Source: Podila epigama (lineage: Eukaryota > Mortierellomycota > Mortierellomycetes > Mortierellales > Mortierellaceae). From it: a stretch of 11,271 nucleotides of DNA. Positions 1 to 8,100 of the stretch are shown one piece after another (within the stretch, counting starts at the first letter, position 1; every line of letters begins with the position of its first letter). Location: the NCBI GenBank assembly GCA_015679605.1, contig JAAAVE010000886.1, forward strand, positions 287 through 11,557. The letters are read 5' to 3'. The notes beneath the pieces are model-generated. The model worked only from the letters and a program-made list of their open reading frames with translations. It made no database searches and had not been told where the DNA came from. Made by a program: the position numbers and the translations under genes.

Positions 1-94
1 ATTCTTTTTTGTCTTTTTTCTTGAAGCTACTCTTCTTCTTGCTAACGCATAAACGTTTGCAACATCTCGCCTTTTCCACCACTATTCACCTTAG
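1..94 (+). other. 3' part of an intron of the RCC2-like gene
   Basis: Pyrimidine-rich sequence with a branch-point-like GCTAAC at 41-46 and an acceptor CACCTTAG ending at 94. The following exon starts with two bases (AC) of a split codon just before TGG-GAC-ATG. Human RCC2 has Asn before the matching WDLIGRK, so AAC is expected here. In the exon's frame the preceding sequence hits a TAA at about 43. The donor and the N-terminal exon(s) are therefore left of the window. Confidence 0.75.
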
Positions 95-2632
95 ACTGGG
101 ACATGATCGGTCGCAAACCAAAACCTGGCGAGACCCGTGAGATCTTGCAAGTAACCCACCTTCATCTCATGGTCTCGATAGGTATCTGTCTGTTATTCTA
201 ATCCCATTACCACACATCTTTTTTTTATCTTCTTTGCATAAAAAAAAAAACATGCTTGTAAAACAATACCTTCAGGCCTCACCTGGAAACATTTCATATC
301 ATTCGCGAGTTTGCCGATCTCAAGTAAGGCATCCTAACCCCATTTTCAAAACTGTAGACCAAGTTTGTCTCTCTTTTTTTTTTTTTTTTCTTGTTACAAA
401 TATACTAACAACTGAAATATATCGTTTTGGTTTGGCTTTGTCTCTTCTTCCATCTATGACAGGATCGTCAAGGCTATCACTGGACCTACTGCCGCTCACA
501 ACGTGTTCATCACTGGTATGACAATCGTTGAAAACGATGTTGTTGAATCATCTTTGAGCCTAATACTCATTGTCTTATTGACCGGTAATCACAAAAAATG
601 ATAGATGATGGCGACGTCTGGACACTCGGGAGGTAAGAGACTTGAATATTCAATATCAACTTTGAAAGATATTCATTATCTCACACTGTCACTTACACCT
701 TTTTCTTTTGATTGTTCCTTCGACTTTAAATAGAAATGAAAAGGGTCAGTTGGGTCTTGGTGACAACTCGCCTCATCCTTTGCCATGCAAGGTGCCTACC
801 ATCTATGCCACCGTTGGCAAAAAGACTACACACGTCAAGTTTGTTGATGCCGCGGTAAGCTTATGACTTTTTTTTGCTTGTTTGTTTGCATGAGGAGGAA
901 AAGAAACGTCGATTATGCTGACTATGAGACTGGATTTTTTTTTTGTTGACGCATAGGCTGGACGCCATCACACAATTTTGATTGCAGAAAATGGATCTGT
1001 ATATGCAGCTGGCGATAACAAAATGGGACAGGTAATACTCTTGAAGCCTTCAACTATAACAACTATGGAAACCTTTTTTATTTTTTTGCTATGGATAGCC
1101 CCTGACAAACCATCGTTGTTATTTTCATCATATCCCACTCGCTCATTTAGCTGGGTCAACCTGTCACCAAAGAGTACCCATCATTTGTTCAGGTCAGCGG
1201 ATTCAACAAGGAAAAGGCAGTGTCTGCTTCATGTGGTGCAGAGTTCACCATGGTTTTAACGGACAAGGGTCAAGTCTGGGCATTCGGATCGCCTGAATAT
1301 GGTCAGGTACGAGAAAAAAAAAGAACAAAACGAGATGTTACTGTGTCATATTTAGCAGGAGAGACTGTTCATTGTCTTGATTTTCCTGTTTTTTTTTTCT
1401 CCCGTTACATAACATGAGCAAGTTATCGTGCGATTTGTATATTACATATATTGACTACATCTAACTTGAAAATGTTTTTCTGCGTTCATATACATTGAAG
1501 CTTGGCAACAAGACCAACGGTCAGTACCTCCAGCAGTCAAACCGCCTGGTCCATATCCCCCAGATGAACCCGGTGCATGTGGCTGGGCTCAAGGACAAGA
1601 AGATCACGCAGGTAGCCTGTGGCACGAACCATACGTTGGCGCTGGATAGCGAGGGTATGGTTTTTAGCTGGGGGTTCGGAGGTTATGGTCGTTTGGGTCA
1701 TTCGAAGCAAGAGGATCTGTGGAGCCCCATGCCCATCGATCAATTTGCAGGCTCGCTCAAAATCACGCGAGCGACCCGAATTGCAGCAGGCTCGTCCTTC
1801 AGTATGGCGCTTGATGGACAGAACCAGTTGTGGCTCTGGGGTAAATGGAAGACGACTGGCGATGGCGGTGGAGGCACCCCTTGGATGTACCCTCGAACCC
1901 TCTATGATCTCAATGGATGGACCTTCAAGGATATCAGTGGTGGCAATGTTACCTTGTTTGCAATCCCCACTGTCGAGCCATGCACCATTGCTTGGGGTCA
2001 AGGCGCATTGCATTGTGAACTAGGATATGGAGAAGGCGAGGCCAAGTCATCGACCAAGCCAGATAAGATTCGTCCTATGGAAGGCTTAACGATGCTGAGG
2101 TAAGTGAATGAGTGATTTTGCGACGGTTACTCAAAGAGTTGATCAAAAAGAGTGATATGATACTCATCTACGAGGTTTCTTGCATTCTCTCCATCTCTCC
2201 CTCTCTCTCTTTTGTAGCGCCTCCTGTGGTCTGGGTCAAACTCTATTGCTTTGCAAGCCTGGTCAAGACAAGCTGCAGGACTTGCCAAAATGGCCCTTGT
2301 TGGAAGTAGAGGAGCATTGCATCGAGTGTTTGAGCGCCAAGGACGAGGAAAGCATGCTGCTCTGTGATAAGTGCGATTCTGGTACTCATTTGCAATGTAC
2401 CGTGCCGCGACTCCAAGCTGTACCTGATGTTGACTGGTTCTGCCAAAGTTGTACATTAGCCAAGGAACGAAACAAAACCAAGCCCGTCAGTAGCGCAGGT
2501 GATTCGGTCGTGCCTACCTCGTCCTCTTCAAAGGCTTCAACCGCTGCTGCAAAACGCAAGGCGCCTGCAGCAAAGGGAGCTGCCAAGAAGACCAAGGCAC
2601 GCAAGAGTTCGGATGATGATGAGTCGGAATGA
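95..2632 (+). CDS. RCC2: RCC2-like RCC1-repeat protein with C-terminal PHD finger (5' partial)
   Basis: Exons: 95-146, 276-323, 463-515, 605-632, 734-854, 957-1031, 1151-1306, 1501-2099, 2218-2632. They sum to 1547 bases: 2 bases of a split codon, 514 codons and TGA. The upstream exon lies outside the window. Numbering from the first whole codon (TGG at 97), residues 1-400 form an RCC1-type seven-bladed propeller with motifs specific to RCC2: WDMIGRK (1-7), GRNEKGQLGLGD (59-70), DNKMGQLG, CGAEFTM, PEYGQLG, then VACGTNHTLALDS and FSWGFGGYGRLGH. Human RCC2 (TD-60) is linked to chromosome passenger function, mitotic progression and small-GTPase regulation. That role is known from animals and only inferred here. 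Residues 411-455 are a Cys4-His-Cys3 PHD finger, which human RCC2 lacks. Residues 456-514 are a Ser/Ala/Lys-rich tail with nuclear-localisation-like KRK and KKTK clusters and an acidic end. The protein is probably nuclear. Exons 2 to 5 are short; the boundaries rest on frame and on similarity to RCC2. Confidence 0.9.
147..275 (+). other. Intron with a probable non-canonical GC donor (GC-AG)
   Basis: The donor reads GCAAGT at 147-152 and the acceptor CCTTCAG ends at 275. Only an exon ending at 146 (two bases of a codon) joins in frame to the exon at 276. That exon's own frame is fixed by the next junction, 323 to 463, which encodes the RCC2-like IVKAITGPTAAHNVFIT. The GT at 151 gives phase 0 and the GT at 182 gives phase 1; both shift the frame. 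A GT at 192 (GTTATT) keeps the frame but is a weak donor and adds 15 residues. Confidence 0.7.
324..462 (+). other. Intron with perfect TACTAAC branch point
   Basis: Donor GTAAGG at 324, a T-rich tract around 372-389, a perfect TACTAAC at 403-409 and acceptor ATGACAG ending at 462. This is the clearest full set of fungal splice signals in the window and supports the splice model of the gene. Confidence 0.85.
2330..2465 (+). other. PHD zinc finger coding segment
   Basis: The segment reads C-x2-C (CIEC), then LLCDKC, then H-x2-C (THLQC), then W-F-C-x2-C (WFCQSC): the complete Cys4-His-Cys3 set of eight zinc ligands. It has the LLCD.CD core and the Trp two residues before the seventh ligand, as in many histone-reading PHD fingers. 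Its overall pattern, including the P-x2-x-VP stretch before the Trp, resembles the first PHD finger of KDM5-type proteins. Binding to unmodified H3K4 is an inference. It shares one exon with the last propeller strand and the tail, so the fusion does not depend on a predicted splice. Confidence 0.9.
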
Positions 2633-2923
2633 AGGAACGCAGTCAGTTAACGATCGTTTTTTTTTTTTTTTATATTATCGAGGGTTTCCATGAGTGGTTG
2701 CGAAAGAGAATATGACCGAAGAAGTTGTAGTTTTACAAATATTAAAAAAAAAAGCTGATGATGCTCGTATTATATTTCTTGAGTGTTTAATGCTGGATGC
2801 TGGATGCTTGATGATGGTCATGTTGGTGTTACCTTTCCTTCCTTCCTTCCTTTTCTCTATCTTTTTGTATCTTGCTCCATTCCCAAAGAACAATCAAAAA
2901 AAATTATCTCATTATCACTCTAT
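2633..2923. other. Intergenic gap between convergent genes
   Basis: It holds the 3' untranslated ends of the RCC2-like gene (+) and the WD40 gene (-). Visible are a 10-base palindrome AACGATCGTT at 2649-2658 running into 15 Ts (2657-2671), an A-rich stretch near 2740-2753, repeats of the type GATGCTG around 2790-2815, and a (CCTT)n microsatellite at about 2837-2852. No clear AATAAA is present for either gene. No further gene is seen. Confidence 0.7.
2837..2852. repeat. (CCTT)n microsatellite
   Basis: Four tandem CCTT units lie in the 3' gap between convergent genes. It is a simple repeat with no coding role seen. Confidence 0.85.
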
Positions 2924-4939
2924 CTAATTATCCGCCATTCTAAAGACCAGTGCGCAACCATCGTCAGATCCAGTGACGCAGGTCAAGCCATCATCTGTCA
3001 TGGCAAAGCTCAGGACTGCGTCCTGGTGACCGAGCCAGACCTTCAGGTTCTGACCTGTCCTTGCGTCCCAGACCTGGACAGAACGATCTGCAGAGCAACT
3101 CGTGATCCAGGGCTGGCTCTTGTGCCATTGCAGCTTGATGATTGGTCCCCTGTGTTCACATGTCGTACGCAACTGCATCGTCTGCACATCCCAGATGTTC
3201 AACCGTCCGTCCAGCGATCCCGTTGCGGCCAAATTCAAATGATCTGAAAATCCAACACTCTCTACAGCATCTGTATGATTCTCGAATGATCCAAGGATCT
3301 ATATCGATGAGGGTATAGAAAAAAGGAAATACGCATAAGTGACAATGCACACCCGAGGAATGAGTCAATAAGAGGTTTGGAAAAAGGGAAAAGAAAAAAA
3401 AACAAAACAAAGACATACCGTGCCGCTGTGCAAGTTGACCAATTTGGCGGTTCCATCAGCAGACCCAGTCATGGCCAAGGTGCTGTCCTTGTTAATGGCC
3501 AGGCATGTAATCACATCGCTATGGAAACGAGCATCTTCTGAGGTGATACGGAAGATCGCCGTCGCTGTCTTGGGGTCCCACACGATCAAAGAACAATCCT
3601 CCGAGACCGTGACGATCCTTTTGCCGTCAGGCGTGAACATACCGCTCGTTACTGGTCCACTGTGGCCATTGAACACGTTCATAAAAGCTCCTGATGGAAC
3701 AGCCCACATCCATACGGACGAGTCTGTCGCGCCTGCCAAAAGAATGTTGCCCTTGGGATGCCAGTTGATCCACTGCATATGGGACAGGTTTTGTATAATC
3801 AAGTTGAATTGCCAAGGTTGAAAGAAAAGAAAAAAAGCGTGAGTCTACATTGTAACCTTCCACAGAGGACTGGGCCCAGTCATAAGGAAACCGACAAAAA
3901 GCATTAAAAAGAAAAGACAGAGAAAACAAGAATCGTACCACAACCTCATCAGGACCTTCGAGTTCACAGACAAACTCTCCCGTCTCTGACTTCCAAACAC
4001 GGACTTTGCCATCCATTGATCCACTGGCAACAAAAGTGCCATCAACGCTGAAGGCGACTTGGGTGACTGAATCTGTGTGGCCACCAAACTCGTACAACTG
4101 TTCACCATCATACAACCGCCACAGATAACTCTTGTCGTCACCACCACCAGACACTGCAATATTCTGGTGCACAGGGTGAAGTGCCACATCGTACACAGGT
4201 TCTTTTTGAGTTTTGTGATTTCAACAAAGAATGCAATAATATATATAAGTATGGGGTATTGAACAGGGTAAAGGATCTTCTTTCACTTGACCATTTTCTT
4301 CTTCTGATTTCCAGTGTCACTAAACAATTGTATGCGTTTTTTTTACCTTTGTGAGTAAAGAATCCCTGGACAGAGTCATCGTGGAACTCAACCATATCGT
4401 CATCTACAGGATTGCCTTCCTGATCAAATTCTTCAGCTCCCTCGCCATCATCTTCTTCATCCATCATATCGCCTATGAGCAGAATGAAGTATACAGAAGG
4501 GTACAAGAAGAAGAAAAAAAAAGGAGAAATAAGTTAAACAAAATTCTTTCAGATGTCTAACCCCCAAGCTATCATGAAAAACTCGACTTGAAAAAACCCC
4601 CCACACTAACCTTCGGTATCCTCAAGAACCTGCTCTTCCGCGACCTCATCGTCGTCAAGGAAATCTTCATGGTCGCTCTCTTCGTGTCTTGATGGTTCCT
4701 ACAAAACAAGATGGTGAAAGAGGGGGGGAGGGTTAATATAAAAAGTCGTACAGTTCATAGCATAGCATAGCATATGGTGCTTAGTCATATTTTGGTTGAA
4801 GGTATGGGGGAGGTACGAGGAATCTCATTCATCCTTTGTGGCGAGTCGCTCACTTCCGTCTGATGAATCACCATGAATGAAGAAGAATAAGTGAAACGGT
4901 GGAATCCTGTAAAAAGCGACATTGACTTACAGCAGACAT
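2924..4939 (-). CDS. SQT1: AAMP/Sqt1-family WD40 protein, likely uL16 (Rpl10) chaperone
   Basis: Coding exons in transcript order: 4931-4939, 4611-4698, 4347-4472, 3939-4201, 3419-3772, 2924-3298. They sum to 1215 bases, giving 404 residues and TAG, close to yeast Sqt1 and human AAMP (about 430). Residues 1-74 are very acidic (DEEDDGEGAEEF, DDDMVEFHDD). Residues 76-404 hold about eight WD40 repeats; examples are GGGDDKSYLWRL, GHTDSVTQVAF with VRVWK, GHSGPVTSGMF with LIVWD, GSLDGRLNIWD, SCSADRSVQVWDARTG and GHQDAVLSFAM. The junction read as DEVVWINWHPKGNILLAG matches the AAMP pattern WMEWHP..LLAG. In yeast, Sqt1 is an eight-bladed propeller that captures nascent Rpl10/uL16 for 60S assembly in the cytosol; that function is inferred by family. 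The start ATG (4937-4939) is preceded by AAAC, a good fungal context. The gene lies head-to-tail downstream of the large gene and convergent to the RCC2-like gene. Confidence 0.92.
4699..4930 (-). other. First intron of the WD40 gene, after a 9-base coding exon
   Basis: The intron is 232 bases, with donor GTAAGT (4930-4925) and acceptor TTGTAG (ending at 4699), phase 0. It is the longest intron of this gene and lies directly after ATG-TCT-GCT. It contains three tandem CATAG units near 4757-4772. A long intron next to the start may carry regulatory sequence, but nothing specific is recognisable. Confidence 0.8.
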
Positions 4940-5155
4940 GTTTATTGATGGTGAGGATGAATGTAGGATGGATAGGTATGTTTCGTTGAATGAAAAGACA
5001 AAAAAAAAGTGACTGGCATTTTTGTTTTCATGCTTCTTTCACTGCGGCAACCGTGAATTACTAATGGACAAAAGAAGCCTACGAAAACAGCAGCATATTA
5101 CCACTATCTTGTTTTGTTTTTAATGCCATGGATGAATAATAGATTTATTACACTC
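4940..5155 (-). promoter_or_regulatory. Promoter/leader of the WD40 gene and 3' end of the upstream gene
   Basis: These 216 bases separate the start codon of the WD40 gene from the stop codon of the large gene on the same strand. Next to the ATG the transcript strand is rich in C, A and T (CATCCTACATTCATCCTCAC), like a fungal leader. Beyond it lies a T9 run. No TATA box or CCAAT box is evident. Confidence 0.5.
5144..5149 (-). terminator. Poly(A) signal AATAAA of the large gene
   Basis: AATAAA is read on the - strand six bases after the TGA stop (5156-5158). It is the only perfect signal next to a stop codon in the window. It implies a very short 3' untranslated region. Confidence 0.5.
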
Positions 5156-8100
5156 TCATGTCGATCGCCACTGGTTAGGGTCACCTGACGAAGACACCGA
5201 GACGCGAATCACTCCGTCGTGGCCGCGTCCACCTTGCACCGCGCCGCTGAGCTTGATGACACTCATCTTCTTCTTCATCACCCGCTTTGAACGCGCCTGC
5301 GAAGACCGTCCACCATGGTGACCACCGCCTTCAGCAGCAGTATTGATGTCGAACGCTACATTCTGCGCGTTGGCAACCCGTCCGGACGAGTGATGTGAGG
5401 CGGGTTTTGGCAGCGACCGGTTTACAGCGCCAGGGTGCTTATTATTATTATTGTTGTTGTTGCTGGTATGCAATTGATGGATACCACTGCTACCCTTTTG
5501 ACTACTGGCATGAACACTGTTGCTGTTATGAATGGCCCTGGACTGATGTTGTTGTTGTTGTTGTTGCTCCTGCCGGTCAAGGGCATCCAAATTGGGTGCC
5601 GATGATGCCTGGCTCTTATTCTTGGTCACATTCAGACCCTGGCTCAGAGTAGACAACGGCATTTGCCGGTGCTGCTGCTGCTGCTGCTGTTGTTGTCGTT
5701 GTTGTTGAAGCTGTGGCGAGGCTGTGGAACTTGAAATGTTTGACCCATGCTTCCCACTATAGGTATTATCCAAGAAAGGCTCTCCACTTGTACCTTCCCC
5801 TCCTGCCTGATTCCTCTTCTTTTGCTCTCTCAACTCTTCCCAACCTTTGCGTTGCTCCTGTTCCGCCATTTGAAGCAATGCTTCAAAATCCATAGTCTTT
5901 AGGTCCACGGGCGTCGTCGGGAACTTTTCGCTCGCGTCAAACTCTACAGTTTTTTGCTTGGATTGTTGTTGCTGCTGTTGCTGCTGCTGTAAAAGCACGT
6001 GCGGATGATGGGACGCTGTCGATAGACCACTCTGACTTGTCAATGTCTGCGCTGAATACGCAGAACTGGCCGAAAGTGTTGACGCAGTACTAAAGTTTTT
6101 GAGGTGGTTTGGCACCATAGTGTCAGTTGATAATTGCTGTTGGTGTTGACTGTGCTGAGGTACAGAAGGCTGTCTTGTATGATGTTGCTGTTGAGTCTGA
6201 AGAAGTGGTAGTGGCTCCATACTATTTCGACCATACCCTTGTTGCCGACCAATGCCTCCTCCTCCTCCTCCTCCTCCTCCGCTGACAGGTGAAGTCAGGC
6301 TCAACCCTGAGCCAGTGGCTGAATACGGCGTGCGTGATGATGGAATCAATGTCGTCGACGATGATAATTCAGATCCACGCGTCGTCAACACAGGTTTGGC
6401 CGTAGTATCCAATGCTGGCACAGGTGGACGTGTCGTCACTGTAGAAGTTGGAGACGTGTTTTGCTGCTGTTGAAGGATATTGCGTGGCTTCCATGAGACT
6501 ACCTCTTCCATCGACAGGACAGACGCTGATGGAGTTTCTCCCTTACTTGCCTGTGAAGCTGCACCAGGGCTTGCGCCAGCGTTGTATGCACTCACAAGGT
6601 TCCGACTCGGTTTGCGGCTCAAGGTCGGTGAAACCGCATTCCCGCTGCTCCGACGAGGTGGTGACCGTGGACTGGTATTCACACTCGCAGGATCATTGGA
6701 ATGTCCCGGAGATCGACTGTAGCTACCACTCGTCCGATGTCCACCACCGCTGACCAAACCTGTAACGTCACCACTGCTCCTGTTCAAATCTCTAGTGCGA
6801 ATTGTCAACACTGGAAGGTCTGGCACTGTATCTGATTCGCCATCGATAACAGAAAGTTTCCTACGCTGACTGCCTACTGCTGGTGATTCTGTCGTTGTCA
6901 CTGGTCCTGGTGGTATCATTGTCATGACCACAGCTGAATCTCGCGACTTTTCCTTGAGGTCCCGCCCATCTCGCGGTTGTTTTGACGCCGCTGTTACAGA
7001 AGATGCCGAAATACTGCTCCGTGGCCGGATAAAGCTCTCCTCCATAGAGATATCTGCATCGCCTGTGTATCCACTCAGCGCATCACCATCAGAATCAAAT
7101 CCTCTGAATTCCTGGCTGGTATCCATCTGGTGGCTAACTTCCTCAGAGATGAACTGCCGTGATTGAGGGGGATGCTTAAAGTTGAAGAGTCCAGGTGTAG
7201 CAGAGTTGTTCACCACATCATGAGCATACAAGTCTGCCAACTCAAATGTAAAGCTCGTAAACGTGTGTGTGATGTTGGATGTTGAGGCATTGTCCACATC
7301 AAAGAGACTTGCTCTCGACAAGCCAGGCATCGGCATAGGTGGAACATCACCCGCATCCAAGAAACCCGAACGCGCTGCACTACTCCTTCGGCGACGACGC
7401 ATCGCCATCTCGAGCGTTTCTCGTCGTAGCCCGGGGCCTCTGGGCTTAGGCATGGTCGTGGCCAACAATGCTGCATGTGAAGATGTTGTCAAAGAGCGGG
7501 ATCTGATCGAGTGGATACTACTTGATCGCTGAGGACGTACCTCCTGCTCGCCGCTTTCTAGAGGAGTTTGTGAGGCAGTTGAATCTGCCTTTGCGTCGGC
7601 ACCCTGTTGCTGCTCCTGAAGCTGATGGTGTGGTTGTTGTGCGTTCAAGGCGGTCGTTAACTGTACATCCTGTGCTTGCAGAGTCTCCTCCTTTGCCTTA
7701 CGCTTTGCCTGTTGATTGCTTCCGCTTCCACGACCAAGATGCAGAGACTTTATCAACGCCCGACGCCACTCTGACGGCTCCTCCGAATTACCCTTGACCA
7801 TCTTATTGGGCTCCTGACCTTGCTTTTGCTCAATTGAGTCTTGATCTTTGGGTCGCTTTTTACTGTTCTTTGGACGCAGTTGAGAACCTGTAGCATCCTT
7901 ATTCAGGGACTCTGACCGCTCATACGTACTACTCACATTCGATCCCTTTCCAGGCAAAACCTGTTGACCCTTTTTCTTGCCCGATTCTAGCAACCGTTTC
8001 ATAGCATGCGGCTTTTTGGGGGTAGACAATGACGATCCCGTCAGAGACGATGCCTCGCGTCGAGCAGCCGCAGCCGCAGCAGCAGCCTCCAGCTTTTTCC

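Noticed and set aside
84-138. Frame reading LRLGHDRSQ, like an RCC1 motif
   Set aside because: It runs into a TGA at 136-138, and the neighbouring frame gives WDMIGRK, the true RCC2 motif, joining in phase to the later exons.
1537-2013. 158-codon open frame on the - strand
   Set aside because: It lies opposite the long RCC2 exon, whose protein matches the family over its full length; shadow frame.
6252-6753. Open frames on the + strand with polyproline and other content
   Set aside because: They mirror the coding strand of the large gene; the polyproline is the GGA repeat read backwards.
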